A stretch of 64,000 bases of DNA from NCBI RefSeq assembly GCF_002127325.2, contig NC_035446.2, positions 155,302,629-155,366,628 of the forward strand, written 5' to 3'. The position numbers and the translations under genes were made by a program. Shown here one piece after another: positions 32,008-43,240 of the stretch (its first letter is position 1; each line of letters starts with the position of its first letter). The notes beneath the pieces were generated by a model that saw nothing but the letters and a program-made list of their open reading frames with translations, had not been told where the DNA came from and ran no database searches. The stretch is from Helianthus annuus (lineage: Eukaryota; Streptophyta; Magnoliopsida; Asterales; Asteraceae).

Positions 32008-35000
32008 ATTTTTTCTCGTTAAATATGAGAGGATTGGGAGGGGATGATAAATTTAGATGGTTTAAAGGGATGAAGATTAAGTTTGGGATTAATTTTGCGG
32101 CTATTCAGGAAACTAAGTGTAGGTATATGGATGATAAACTCTCTGTTAGGCTTTGGGGTGGAAAGGACGTTGGGTCGGAGTGGGTTGAATCTTCTGGTTT
32201 ATCGGGCGGCTTAATTAGCTTGTGGGATACCAATGTTTTTGATCATAGTGACTCTATCAAGGATAGGAATTTCATTATTTCTAGAGGTAAGATTAAAGGT
32301 TCGGGTCGTCGTATTAACATAGCTAATGTTTATGCCCCTCAAGATATTCAAGCTAAGCGTATTCTTTGGGATCGGCTTCGTGAAGTCATTGAAAACTCTA
32401 CGGGTATGTGGATTCTCCTTGGAGATTTCAACGCGGTTAGATCTCAGGATGAGAGGTTGAAGACCCGATTCAACTCTTTGTGTGCGGTTAATTTTAATTC
32501 ATTTATTTTTGAGGCCGGCTTAATGGAGTATGATATGAGGGACCGTAAATTTACTAGATGGGCGGATAATGGTAGAAAAGGGAGTAAGATTGACCGGATG
32601 CTTGTTTGCCCGGAATTTTTTAGTCTATGGCCGAGTGCGTGTTTCAGAGCTCTTCCGAGGTATTTATCCGATCATAGCCCTATTGTTTTGATCACTAAAG
32701 AAACCAATTTTGGCCCGAAGCCATTTAGAATTTTTAATTCGTGGGTTGGTCGGGAGGGTTTTGAGGAAACGGTTCGTGAGGCAGCTTTGTCCTTTTCCTC
32801 GGACGGTCCTGCGGACTTGTCATTACTTAAGAAGCTTGAATTCCTTAGAGCCCGTATTAAGATTTGGAGGAATGAGATGGTTAAAAAAGAAGGCGAGAAG
32901 GAATCGTTGGCGAGATCGGAGATTGAAGAGTTGGAGGTTATTTTGGAAGAAAGGGATCTAGACGAGGAGGAGGAGTGGGTTCTGTCGGAAAACGCGAGAC
33001 TTATTAAGGAAATCGAGTTTAATAAGACCAAGGACTTGAGACAGCGATCAAGGGTTAAATGGGCCAAAGACGGGGATGAAAACTCTTCCTTTTTCCACTC
33101 TATGATAAACTGTAGGAAAGCGAAAAACGCCATTCATGGTTTATCGATTGACGGTTCTTGGTGTTCGAAGCCTACTAAGATCAAAAAGCATGTGTTCGAG
33201 TTTTTTCGAGGTCGTTTTAAGGAAGAATTGGCTGTTCGTCCGTCGGTTTATCTGGATAATCTCAAAACCTTGTCACAGGTTGATGCTGATAGTTTGACGG
33301 CGGTCTTCTCAAAGGAGGAGATTAAACTAGCGGTTTGGGATTGTGGTAGCAATCGGGCCCCGGGTCCGGACGGTTTTAACTTCTTCTTTCTTAAACATTT
33401 TTGGGACATTTTCGAGGATGATTTCAAACAGGTCTTGGATGAATTTCATTCAAACAGATCGGTTAGTCGTGGATGTGCTTCGGCCTTCATAACTTTGATT
33501 CCGAAAGTCCGCGACCCTTCGAACCTTGGTGAGTATCGCCCTATCAGTCTGGTTGGGGCCATCAACAAGGTGGTTTCTAAGGTTCTCGCTAACCGGCTTA
33601 AGAAAGTTCTTGGTTCTGTTATTTCGGATAACCAGTCGGCGTTCATATCGGGGAAGTTCATTCTCGATGGTCCTCTTATCATCAATGAAGCTATCTCGTG
33701 GTTGAAAAAGTCTAAAAAATCGGCCTTTTTATTCAAATTGGACTTCGAAAAAGCTTACGACAACGTGAATTGGGGTTTCGTTATCTCTATCATGAATCAG
33801 ATGGGATTTCCTCGGCTTTGGTGTGATTGGGTTTTTGGGTTATTATCGGCGGCTAGAGCGGCGGTTCTGGTTAACGGCTCTCCTACGTTCGACTTTCAGT
33901 GTTTTAAAGGTTTGCGGCAGGGCGATCCGTTGTCTCCATTCCTGTTTCTCATTGTGATGGAGGCCCTCTCTTGTTGCTTCAATAAGGCTACCGATAGTGG
34001 TTGCATTAAAGGTATTCGTCTTCCGAATAACGGTCCCTTGTTATCTCATCTTTTGTTTGCGGACGATGCGCTTGTTATCGGGGAGTGGTCAATAGAGAGC
34101 ATTTCCAATGTGATTAGGATTCTTCACGGTTTTCATATTTGCTCGGGGCTCCGGATTAATCTCCACAAATCCAGTATTATGGGGGTAGGTGTTTCCGATT
34201 CTGAAGTTCTATCTCTAGCTAATTCTTTTGGGTGTAAGGCGGAATCCTTCCCTGTCAAATACCTCGGGATTCCGGTGGGTGCCAATATGAATCGTTTATC
34301 TAACTGGTCGGCGGTTATTGAGATGTTTGAATCCAGGTTAGCTCTATGGAAAGCGGCTGTTCTTTCTATTGGGGGGAGGGTCACTTTAATTAAGTCGGTG
34401 CTTCAGAGCCTTCCTGTCTATTATTTTTCCCTTTTCAAAGCTCCGGTTGGGATTATCGACCGGTTGGAGGCTATCATGAGAAAATTTTTATGGGGAGGGG
34501 TTGGCCCGGGTAGAAAAACATGTTGGGTTTCTTGGGACCATGTTTCGGAGCCGATGGACAAAGGTGGTCTTGGTATTCGAAAGCTCGCTGCTGTCAACAG
34601 AGCCTTGATAGCTAAGTGGGCATGGAGGTTCAAAGTGGAGTCAAATTCTCTATGGGTTAAATCGATTTCAGCTATTCATACTCATCGGGGTTCGTGTGAT
34701 TTTCTTCCAGTTAAAGCTTCCCTCGGTGGTGCTTGGAAAAACATTGTTAGTTTCATCGACAAACCGGTTTTCGGTTCTGCGCGGTTCCGTCAGGTTATAA
34801 AAGGTGTTGTCGGGAACGGATCGTCTTTAGCGTTTTGGCTCGATCCGTGGTTATGTAAAGATCCATTGAGGTTCTGTTTTCCGAACCTATTCGCGTTGGA
34901 ATTAGACAAGAAGTGTGTTGTCCGTGAGCGTATTTGCAGCCCGTTCTCTAATCCGATGGCTAGTTGGAAGTGGAGAAATCCCCCTGACAGCAATGTGGAG

Positions 35001-35648
35001 TTAGCGGAGTGGTCAGCTTTGTGTGTGCTTTTAAGGGACGTGATCTTGACCAATGGTCCTGATAAATGGATGTGGACTGCGGACTCTTCAGGTTTATACT
35101 CTGTTAAATCGGCTTATGATATGTTGACTCAGGATATGTCCGTTAATAACCGGGTTACTTGGGAATGGTGTCGTTGGATTCCAATCAAGTGTAACGTGTT
35201 CGCATGGAGAGCGGTGTTGGAGAGACTTCCAACCAGGGTAGAACTAAGGAAACGGAACTTGTCCTTACCGGAATCGGTTTGCCCGTTATGTTTAGACGGA
35301 GAGGAGACGGCTTCTCATCTTTTCACTGCTTGTAGTTTCTCTACGGCTATTTGGTTAAAGATTAGCTATTGGTGTAAAGTTCCCTTTCCCGTGGCGTTCT
35401 CCTTTAAAGATATTGTGGAAGCCTTTAGGTTCAGCGGGCTGAAAGGTGAAAAGCTCAGGGTGTATCAAGGTCTCGTGATCATCTCCTGTTGGTCGATTTG
35501 GTGTGCTAGGAACGATTTGGTCTTTAAAGACAAGGTGCCGAAGATAGAGGAGGTTTTTTGTGCGATAAGGTCTATTGGTTTTCTGTGGTATAAAAATAGA
35601 TCTAAATGTATAGATTATTCTTGGGAGGATTGGTGTAAATTCTTGTAA
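32004..35648 (+). CDS. LINE ORF2: endonuclease-reverse transcriptase, 1214 aa
   Basis: The N-terminus is an APE-type endonuclease with all usual motifs: LNMRGLG, QETK (Glu36), NVYAPQ, LGDFNAV, GSKIDRML and LSDHSPIV. The reverse transcriptase region carries NRAPGPDGFNF, LIPKVRDPSNLGEYRPIS, FKLDFEKAYDNVNW, GLRQGDPLSPFLF and the catalytic FADD at 685-688. The C-terminus has a zf-RVT domain with CPLCLDGEETASHLFTAC from residue 1093. Length and order match plant L1-type LINEs. It nicks target DNA and copies the LINE RNA by target-primed reverse transcription. Confidence 0.95.
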   Translation: MNFFSLNMRGLGGDDKFRWFKGMKIKFGINFAAIQETKCRYMDDKLSVRLWGGKDVGSEWVESSGLSGGLISLWDTNVFDHSDSIKDRNFIISRGKIKGSGRRINIANVYAPQDIQAKRILWDRLREVIENSTGMWILLGDFNAVRSQDERLKTRFNSLCAVNFNSFIFEAGLMEYDMRDRKFTRWADNGRKGSKIDRMLVCPEFFSLWPSACFRALPRYLSDHSPIVLITKETNFGPKPFRIFNSWVGREGFEETVREAALSFSSDGPADLSLLKKLEFLRARIKIWRNEMVKKEGEKESLARSEIEELEVILEERDLDEEEEWVLSENARLIKEIEFNKTKDLRQRSRVKWAKDGDENSSFFHSMINCRKAKNAIHGLSIDGSWCSKPTKIKKHVFEFFRGRFKEELAVRPSVYLDNLKTLSQVDADSLTAVFSKEEIKLAVWDCGSNRAPGPDGFNFFFLKHFWDIFEDDFKQVLDEFHSNRSVSRGCASAFITLIPKVRDPSNLGEYRPISLVGAINKVVSKVLANRLKKVLGSVISDNQSAFISGKFILDGPLIINEAISWLKKSKKSAFLFKLDFEKAYDNVNWGFVISIMNQMGFPRLWCDWVFGLLSAARAAVLVNGSPTFDFQCFKGLRQGDPLSPFLFLIVMEALSCCFNKATDSGCIKGIRLPNNGPLLSHLLFADDALVIGEWSIESISNVIRILHGFHICSGLRINLHKSSIMGVGVSDSEVLSLANSFGCKAESFPVKYLGIPVGANMNRLSNWSAVIEMFESRLALWKAAVLSIGGRVTLIKSVLQSLPVYYFSLFKAPVGIIDRLEAIMRKFLWGGVGPGRKTCWVSWDHVSEPMDKGGLGIRKLAAVNRALIAKWAWRFKVESNSLWVKSISAIHTHRGSCDFLPVKASLGGAWKNIVSFIDKPVFGSARFRQVIKGVVGNGSSLAFWLDPWLCKDPLRFCFPNLFALELDKKCVVRERICSPFSNPMASWKWRNPPDSNVELAEWSALCVLLRDVILTNGPDKWMWTADSSGLYSVKSAYDMLTQDMSVNNRVTWEWCRWIPIKCNVFAWRAVLERLPTRVELRKRNLSLPESVCPLCLDGEETASHLFTACSFSTAIWLKISYWCKVPFPVAFSFKDIVEAFRFSGLKGEKLRVYQGLVIISCWSIWCARNDLVFKDKVPKIEEVFCAIRSIGFLWYKNRSKCIDYSWEDWCKFL

Positions 35649-35863
35649 TCGGTTTTGGTCGTTGTTGGTCGCCCGTGTTTTTTGTCGGGTCGGCCGGTTT
35701 TAATGAAGTTTTCCTTTCAAAAAAAAAATATATCGTAGACTTATATATGCAACACAGCTCGGGACCGCCAAGACAAAAACGCATCAAATAACTTCTATTG
35801 ACTTAGAGTAAAGTAATATTTTATTAAGTATTAAATTCAAAAGAAAAGAAATATCATCATCAT

Positions 35864-36000
35864 ACTTAGTAAATCCTACGAATAACAAAACTAAGGTAGA
35901 GTCTCAGAAAGGTAAGATATAGACAACCTTACCTCTACCTCATAGAAATAGAGATGATGCTTCCAATGAGACCACCGGCTCGATAGTAGTTTGCATCAAG
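35864..36000 (-). mobile_element. SINE-like fragment
   Basis: On the minus strand the text runs CGAGCCGGTGGTCTCATTGG, AAGCATCATCTCTATTTC, GAGGTAGAGGTAAGGTTGTC, TATATCTTACC, then TCTGAGACTCTACC. This is the conserved 3' part of tRNA-derived plant SINEs of the Au/TS kind, with a B-box-like CGAGCC. The 5' A box is not clear, so it is probably partial. Confidence 0.6.
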
Positions 36001-36214
36001 CCTTGGACATAAGGTACATAACACTCAACAATTAAAACAAAGGCCGATTAATGCATGTAGTCCGTTCTCTTTCGGCTATCAACACCACCACATGATGCAT
36101 GATTAACCAACCATCCCCCTCTTTAACGTTATTTTCACGAAATTAGTAAATTAAAATTAAAATTGGTGCACTTTCACTTTTACCCCTCAAATGCCCACAC
36201 ATATATATACATTA

Positions 36215-36243
36215 CTAGGTTATCACCCGCGAATACTCGCGGG
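36215..36243 (-). mobile_element. Helitron-like 3' end
   Basis: On the minus strand a perfect hairpin CCCGCGA-GTAT-TCGCGGG (36226-36243) is followed by TGATAAC and CTAG, then T. The 5' end was not located. Confidence 0.5.
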
Positions 36244-36635
36244 TCGGAAAATTTAATTTGCATTCATCGAGTTGTCGTTAAATAAAATAAAAACACATAT
36301 TTTCAAAGGTTTTTGATGAACACGTTTGAAAAAAGAAAAGAAATATAAAACAAACAAATTAACATTCTCAATAGTAATTAAAACAACAAATTACACGAAC
36401 TAAGTGGTATAGAATATGATCTTATATTGTATTTATTAGCATTTATTTACGTCCACCTAATATATGATTTTTCTTAGTGCTTAAAAACCTGATTTAAATT
36501 TAATACCATTGTCATATCTCGCAATGTTTTTAAAAAAAAAATTATATCGTATCTAATAACATCATTATGTAATAAAATACTAAAGTTTCACAACAATATT
36601 TGGCCAACTAAAAACGTTGATCATATCAGCCAGAA

Positions 36636-36642
<7 letters not shown>

Positions 36643-36668
<26 letters not shown>
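36643..36668. repeat. CT microsatellite in the HEXO upstream region
   Basis: A TCTCTC run of about 26 bp roughly 170-190 bp before the predicted TATA box of the HEXO gene. CT-rich tracts are common in plant promoters. Confidence 0.7.
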
Positions 36669-36670
<2 letters not shown>

Positions 36671-36832
36671 CTGAAATAAATAATACAGACAAAGAAAGAA
36701 AAACGAAAGAATCGCCACCAACTGCCATTCACGAGGGTCCTCCCCCATTAAAACCAATCCACTCTCTGAAACCTTATAATATTATATAACATTATATAAA
36801 ATAACATTATGGGCGGAGATACTTTACAGATC

Positions 36833-36839
36833 TATAAAT
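36833..36839 (+). promoter_or_regulatory. Probable TATA box of the HEXO gene
   Basis: TATAAAT about 30 bp before a CT-rich leader (CTCTCTCATCC). A predicted 5' UTR intron follows at 36902-37038 (CACAG|GTCAAATG … TGTTGCAG|AAATTG), 19 bp before the ATG. Confidence 0.6.
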
Positions 36840-37057
36840 CCAAATCCCCACCCGATTTCTCTCTCTCATCCACACCATTATTCTCCACCTTTTCGTCACA
36901 GGTCAAATGATCCTCTTTTCCATTTTTATTTTCATCATTTCACACTTATATGCTCTTCTGATTATGAAAATTATTATTATTATTTTTATACAATGATTAT
37001 GAACAAATTGACAACAAGTTTTGTTTGTTTTGTTGCAGAAATTGCTGAGACGAAAAG

Positions 37058-39968
37058 ATGATATGGCAAACTCTATTTTTAGGTGTAGTGTTTCAATTGA
37101 TTTTTGTGTTTGGTGGTAGTAATAATAATAATTATGACAAGAATGTTTACATATGGCCTATGCCTGAATCAGTTCAGTATGGGAACAAAACTCTTATTTT
37201 AAGTAAGGATTTTAATCTCAAAACTGATGGGACTAAATACAAGGATGAATCCGGTATCCTCAAAGATGGGTTCACTAGGTTGCTAGATGTTGTTACATTA
37301 AACAATGTTGTTGAATACAACTTTGGAAAAGTTGATCCGTCTGTGTTGTTACATGGGATTCATGTTGTTGTTCTTTCGGAAGGCGATGAGGTATTGTTGT
37401 TTGGGGATAATTTGTTGGCGGTTTTCGAGTTTTGTAATGATTCGGTTGTGGTTTTGTTGTGTGCAGTTGCAGTATGGTGTAGATGAGTCATACAAGTTGT
37501 ATATTAATTCAAAAGGGAATCCAAATTATGCACATATTGAGGTTGGTTGGTGTCAGTGACAGTTTGACAGTTTGATAGTTTGATGTGTGTTATGTTTTTT
37601 GATTGGATGAATGTTTGTGCAGGCGGCTACGGTTTATGGAGCTCTACACGCGCTGCAGGTTAGTCGTCTGTTATCTAGAATTTTTGTCGAGATCTGAAAA
37701 GGTTTTAATGGTGTTGATTTATTGATTCTTTTGATAATAATGTGACAGACATTCAGTCAATTGTGCCATTTTAACCTTAACACAAGAAAGCTTGTAGTTA
37801 GTCAGATACCAATAAGCATTACTGATCGACCACGTTTCTCGTATCGAGGGCTCCTGATTGGTAAGATGCTCCTTTCTTCTTTTCTCCCTCATAGATAAGT
37901 TAAGTTTATCGTTGGTTGTTATTTGATGGTTTTAGTTCATTTGAGTTTTTGTCGTCATATGGTTGCGACTAGATGGTGAAATTGTTAAGTCATAAGCATC
38001 GTTATTGGGATAATTATTGTTTACCAATACGCTTATACTGAGATTTTGGTGACAACGGTGCAGATACATCTCGGCATTATCAGTCATTGCCAATGATTAA
38101 AAAAGTTATTGATTCTATGGCCTATGCAAAGCTGGTAAGTCGTATCTTCCGGCTTACCCCTAAATATGCTATTAATATCTTGTAGTTATTAGACTTAATA
38201 GAGTTTGACTCATAATTAATGAATTTTTTATTTGATTCAATGCAGAATGTTCTGCACTGGCACATTGTAGATCATCAATCTTTCCCGTTGGAAATACCTT
38301 CATTCCCAAAACTGTGGAACGGTGCTTATTCAAGACCAGAACGCTATACAGTGGCTGCTGCAGCTGAGATTGTGAGGCAAGTAAACTTTAATTGTGATTT
38401 ACATCTATCTGAGTATCCATTACGGTAATATGCATTTCTTTATTTTTGTTATATTGTGCAGTTATGCCCAAAGAAGGGGAATTAATGTGCTTGCTGAGCT
38501 TGATGTTCCCGGACATGCTCGATCATGGTAACCCTTATATCTAAAATATCCTCTTCTTTTTTGTGTCCGTCAAGGTTTTATTATCAACACAATGCCGAGA
38601 ACTATAAAAGTTGAAAAACCTAACACTTATCATCATTAGGGGCATTGGTTACCCTGCACTATGGCCATCAAAGACTTGTCGGGAACCACTTGATGTCAGC
38701 AACGATTTCACGTTTAAGCTGATCAACGGGATTCTCTCAGGTGCACCCGATCTCCTTTAAGCTGTTTCGAGAGTACTTTTTTTTTGTAGGGAAGCTAAAC
38801 AATTAACTGATTAATAAATTTTGTTTATTGTTTCAGATTTCAGTAAGATTTTCAAGTACAGATTTGTTCATTTAGGAGGTGATGAAGTTGACACCAGTAA
38901 GTTACTGATTTTCATAATTTTCGATGTTGCGATTTCTCGTTACAGATTTGACAAAATATACTTTTCAACACTGTATTTGATATCTCAGCTTGCTGGACCT
39001 TAAGTCCTCGTATAAAAAAATGGTAAATATTCTGCCATCGGAATCTATTTTCATCTTTTCAATCATTTGAAAATTGCAAACGAAAGTATTTATACCAAGC
39101 TTTGGTATTGCAGGATGAAACAGAAGGGCCTAAATGAATCTACGGCTTATGAGTATTTTGTCTTGAAGGCACAAAAGATAGCTTTGTCCCATGGTTATGA
39201 AGTTATAAACTGGTGTGTCATACCTTCCTTCCAGTCTGCTCTTATTAAACCAATAGTCGACGTTAAATATTTAAATCCCCTTTTTGCTATTTTTTTTTGC
39301 AGGGAGGAAACCTTCAATCATTTTGGTGATAAATTGGACCGAAAAACAGTGGTCCATAACTGGTATGTGTTTTTTTTTTTTAAACTTATATTGTAACAAA
39401 CAATGGTTAAGATTAATTGTTTGTTCTGAATCTGATAATAGGCTTGGGGGTGGTGTTGCCGAGCAAGTCGTTAAAGCTGGATTAAGGTGCATTGTAAGCA
39501 ACCAAGACAAATGGTATCTGGATCACTTGGATACTGAATGGCAAGAATTTTATATGAATGAACCCCTTACAAATATTACAAAACCCGAGCAACAAAAGTT
39601 GGTTATCGGTGGTGAAGTATGTGCGTGGGGCGAACATATTGATGCGTCGGACCTTGAATCTACCATATGGCCACGTGCAGCAGCAGCTGCAGGTAACTGA
39701 ACTTTATTTCACATCACACATCCTCTAAAATTTACGATCATGTGCTTACAAATGTTCTGTTATTAACAATTTTATATCTTTTTTGTTTTGTTTTATTGAA
39801 GAGAGACTGTGGACGCCTTATGACAAACTTGCTAAAGACCCAAATGAAGCGACGTCAAGGATATCGAATTTTAGGTGTTTGTTAAATCAAAGAGGAGTTG
39901 CAGCTGCTCCGTTGGATATGCCGGGTCGTGGTGCACCAGACGGGCCAGGCTCATGTTACTTTCAGTAG
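37058..39968 (+). CDS. HEXO3: Beta-N-acetylhexosaminidase, GH20, HEXO3-like; 14 coding exons, 531 aa
   Basis: Exons: 37058-37390, 37467-37541, 37623-37658, 37749-37860, 38064-38134, 38246-38376, 38462-38527, 38640-38740, 38837-38896, 38989-39022, 39114-39212, 39303-39362, 39442-39692, 39802-39968. All join in frame. The protein has a hydrophobic signal peptide (about 1-24), the small N-terminal GH20b-like domain (YIWPMPESVQYGNKTL), then the TIM barrel with RGLLIDTSRHY, LHWHIVDHQSFP (about 212-223), AELDVPGHARSWG, the catalytic HLGGDEV (Asp324-Glu325), WEETF, and the C-terminal end GPGSCYFQ. Known role: removes terminal GlcNAc from N-glycans of secreted proteins, giving paucimannosidic glycans; HEXO3 types act at the plasma membrane/apoplast. 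Motifs (LQYGVDESYKL, RGVAAAPL) fit HEXO3 better than the vacuolar HEXO1. A broken second copy lies at 56185-61643. Confidence 0.93.
38377..38461 (+). other. GC-AG intron in the HEXO gene (intron 6)
   Basis: The frame requires exon 6 to end GTGAG at 38376 so that AG plus T gives Ser before YAQRRG. The intron therefore starts GCAAGT, the consensus of GC-type donors, and ends GTGCAG. All other introns of the gene are GT-AG. Confidence 0.85.
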
Positions 39969-40442
39969 TTTAATGAAAGCGGATTCTTCAATAATCATGG
40001 CAAAAATGCCAATTCTGTGGATAATTAAGAAATCCAAAATTCTGTCAGTAAGTTATATGACAAAATGGGAGTCTGTGAAGCTGTGTCGATCATTGCAATG
40101 AAATTATATTCTAAATGTTGTCTTTATCTTGCTAATAAGTGGATCAATTGGTTTCATACTTATGAACTTGGTAACAAAACATATTAGAGCATTCACATCC
40201 AAGGCATCATATCGGGTCAAAGTCAAATTTATTTATCATGTCGGGTCAAAATGTCAAACACAATCAGAAATTCATATAAAGCAAATAAAACTTAAGTATT
40301 AGTACGTATCATATTTAATAATAATTAAAAAATCCATCCTTTTTTTTCCTAACAAGCTTACGTAATTAAATGATATCTTTCTTTCTAACTAGCTTACTTA
40401 ATTAAATTTATCTTAAAAGTACTTTTTTCTTTAAATATATAA
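39969..40442. other. 3' UTR and downstream flank of HEXO
   Basis: The first 200 bp are probably 3' UTR. Two pieces downstream, GGTCAAAGTCAAATTTATTT (from 40215) and TATCATATTTAATA (from about 40307), recur near 44914 and 45062, and a related tail near 47987, which hints at old duplications of this region. Confidence 0.45.
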
Positions 40443-40462
40443 GGCTGGGTCTATTCGCACAC

Positions 40463-40634
40463 GCTGTTTGTCTTTTTGCACATCCAAAGCGCCTCGCTAT
40501 GGCCAAAGCGGGGCGCTTTGGCTTTGGTCAACAGACAAGGACTGACTTCTGCCAGTCCTTGTCTGTTGACCAAGCCAAAGCGCCCCGCTTTGGCCATAGC
40601 GAGGCGCTTTGGATGTGCAAAAAAGACAAACAGC
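40463..40634. repeat. Long terminal hairpin with two GC boxes, ~81-bp arms
   Basis: The left arm starts GCTGTTTGTCTTTTTGCAC, the right arm ends AAAGACAAACAGC, and the loop is about ACTTCTGC. Only two single-base gaps break the pairing. Each arm holds CCAAAGCGCCTCGCTATGGCC and CAACAGACAAGGACTG. It is the longer version of the hairpin at 7863-7962. Confidence 0.95.
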
Positions 40635-40755
40635 TTGGGTTGGGGTTTATTTGGGTTGATGTGGGTTAGTTTGGTAGGGATTTTTGGTTGAATTAGTATG
40701 GTAGAGATTTTTGTAGTAAAAAAATTTTATGTGAGATTTGCCGTTGTGAATGGGA

Positions 40756-41073
40756 ATTTGTTTTTGAATGATTGAATGTTGCCTTTTTTGAATTAAAACG
40801 TTGTTTATTTTATTTTATTAAATTTGCCGTTATAATTACGTCGTTACGTCATTATTTTTACAGAAGGTGTATAACATAAGTTCAAGTTCAACGAGCGTTA
40901 AATAAAACGAACACGTTATTTGTTTTTGAATGATTGAATGTTGCCTTTTTTGAATTAAAACGTTGTTTATTTTATTTTATTAAATTTGCCGTTATAATTA
41001 CGTCGTTACGTCATTATTTTTATAGAAGGTGTATAACATAAGTTCAACGAGCGTTAAATAAAACGAACACGTT
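40756..41073. repeat. Tandem duplication of the gene B 3' flank (162 + 156 bp)
   Basis: Units start ATTTGTTTTTGAATGATTG and end CGAACACGTT. The second lacks six bases (a TTCAAG repeat). Copy 1 has only one unit. Confidence 0.9.
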
Positions 41074-41231
41074 AAATAAAATATACAGAAAGCCATAAGA
41101 ATTAAACGTGATGTAAATAGAAGATTAACTGCAATATATATATATATCAGTTTGTACATACAATACACAACAAAAAGGTACAACTGAGTACATAATACAT
41201 AACAAAACACTAAACAAACAAACTAAATGTA

Positions 41232-41513
41232 CTAATCCTCGTGCGGTGGGGATGGTGGGAGGGGACGTGGAGGCAACGCAGCGAGCTCTCGTAGCTCAAC
41301 GAGCGTCTGGACCATCCAGTCAATGAGAGCGCCCTGACGTCTGAGGCGCCGGTCGAAGTCCCGAGCCACCTCACGCGCTACCGGAGGTAGGTCAGCGTAA
41401 ACGTGCTGCGGGTACTGTGGAGGCTCAGGAGCTGGCTCAACTGGTGGTACGTGGACCTCCTCGACCCGGTCCTCCTGCGCCGGATCATCCTGAGCCTGAG
41501 GCTGAGGCTGAGG

Positions 41514-41553
<40 letters not shown>

Positions 41554-42632
41554 CCCTCAGGCTGATCCTCAGGCTCATCGATGCCCAGAGCCCGTCGCTG
41601 AGCCCGCCGAGCGGCCTGCTGAACATCAGGAGGGGCTAAGATCCCAGGCCTCACCTCAATAACAACCGGGATGACCTCCGGCAACTCCACTGGCTGAAAA
41701 ATCAGCCCGTCAGCACCCCTGAACCGCAGACCGACATCAAAGGTACGGGTGATCTGCATAGCGGATACTGACGCGCGGCCCAACCTAGATGACGGGACCG
41801 GATCGGACAGCAGCGGATCTAGCTCGGGCACGATCCCTAGCGATCGTGCAATGGCGGTGATAAACGAGCCAGTGTGAAGATACCCGCGGAGCTGCCGGTG
41901 GTATGCAGTAGCAAAGTACTCTGCCAGGCTGGCTGCTAGATCGCAGGGCTGGCGGCGTAGTAGGCAGTAAAGAAAGAAAAGGTCACTAAGGTTGACCTTC
42001 TCCTTGCTGGAACCCCGCGGCACGATAGTCGACGCAATCACCTGGTGCAGGTATCGGTACAAGGGATCTACAATGGTGGTGGCCTTTTGCCAGGATTTCC
42101 CAAAGGGAACCCTGGAAATGGCCCTCCAGAAACTAATAAGCGTCTGCCTGTCCATCATCGTAACAGCCTGCGTATATAAATCAGTATCAAGCTCAGGCTC
42201 AGTGTACAAACCTGTGTGGACAGCAAACTCCCGCACACTCATCTCAAACTGCTGACCGGCCAGACGGAATGTAACCTCGTGTACCGGAAATAAAGGGTCC
42301 TCCACGTAATCCGCCGGATGCGGCGCGTATGTAAACGTAGAGCAAAACTCGTACGTAAGCTCAGGGTACGAGTTCTCCATCGCTAACTCAAATAGGCGCG
42401 ACCAGTGAGTATCTAGCCCAACTATGTCACGCGCCCGCTCGATCTCCCCCACGGTAGATAGCAGCTCCCAGTCTATGCCTACGTGCTCCCCAATCGGTAT
42501 GGTGCGCAACCTAGCGCATCTCCCCCTCGCCCGCGACCCCACCGGAAACTGAAGATACGGACATGCCGGCTCCTCCTCGTCCCCCACCAATCCCTCATCA
42601 ATATGCTCAATCTCCTCATCGGATAAATCCAT
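41232..42632 (-). CDS. Gene B, copy 2: ATHILA ORF1-like protein, 466 aa, intact
   Basis: Same start (MDLSDEEIEH) behind the same splice acceptor as copy 1. The two proteins are nearly identical through the globular part; I see scattered substitutions (for example PWSRL to HWSRL, TVEFC to TYEFC) and a longer Q/A repeat (QAQAQAQAQAQPQPQPQ) in the linker. No stop or shift. Differences are conservative or silent and the frame is open although the neighbouring first gene is truncated, which suggests recent movement or selection on this gene. The splice donor and 5' exon seen in copy 1 are missing here, so how it would be expressed is unclear; it may use the promoter of the truncated upstream gene. 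Function unknown. Confidence 0.7.
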
Positions 42633-42644
42633 CCCTGCACGTTG

Positions 42645-43240
42645 ATCAATTAAACAAATATTAATAATTAAACAAATAATAAATAAACAAATAATAATAA
42701 AATAATAATTATTAAACAAATAATAATTAAATAATAATAAATAAACAAATAATAATTATTAAACAAATAATAATTAAATAATAATAATTAAACAAATAAT
42801 AATAATTAAACAAATAATAATTAAATAATAATAAATAAACAAATAATTATTAAACAAATATTAATAAACTAATAATAAATAAACAAATAATAATTATTAA
42901 ACAAATAATAATTAAATAATAATAAATAAACAAATAATAATTATTAAACAAATAATAATTAAATAATAATAATTAAACAAATAATAATAATTAAACAAAT
43001 AATAATTAAATAATAATAAATAAACAAATAATTATTAAACAAATATTAATAAACTAATAATAAATAAACAAATAATAATTATTAAACAAATAATAATTAA
43101 ATAATAATAAATAAACAAATAATAATTATTAAACAAATAATAATTAAACAAATAATAATAATTAAACAAATAATTATTAAAATTAATAAACTAATAATAA
43201 TAATTAAACAGATTATTTAATAAAACAAATTAAAAAAAAA
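42645..43240 (-). repeat. AT-rich tandem repeats, leader intron of gene B copy 2
   Basis: Irregular units built on AATAATAATTAAACAAATAAT, with two longer blocks (about 42720-42890 and 42900-43070) that repeat each other almost exactly. Corresponds to the intron at 5465-6010. Confidence 0.85.

Larger units (their letters stand above)
29843..35729 (+). mobile_element. Full-length LINE (L1-type) with two intact ORFs
   Basis: Flanked by the same 12-mer ATATCGTAGACT at 29831-29842 and 35730-35741. It has a 5' UTR of about 300 bp that opens with an A run, CT repeats and a run of 17 C (29861-29877), then ORF1, ORF2, a short 3' UTR ending TAATGAAGTTTTCC and a short A tail. ORF1 and ORF2 overlap at ATGA (32004-32007). 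No stop or shift was seen in either, so this copy may still be able to move. Confidence 0.93.
35742..36600. other. No gene; holds a SINE-like piece and a Helitron-like end
   Basis: AT-rich intergenic DNA between the LINE and the HEXO promoter; its two recognisable repeats are listed separately. Confidence 0.4.
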
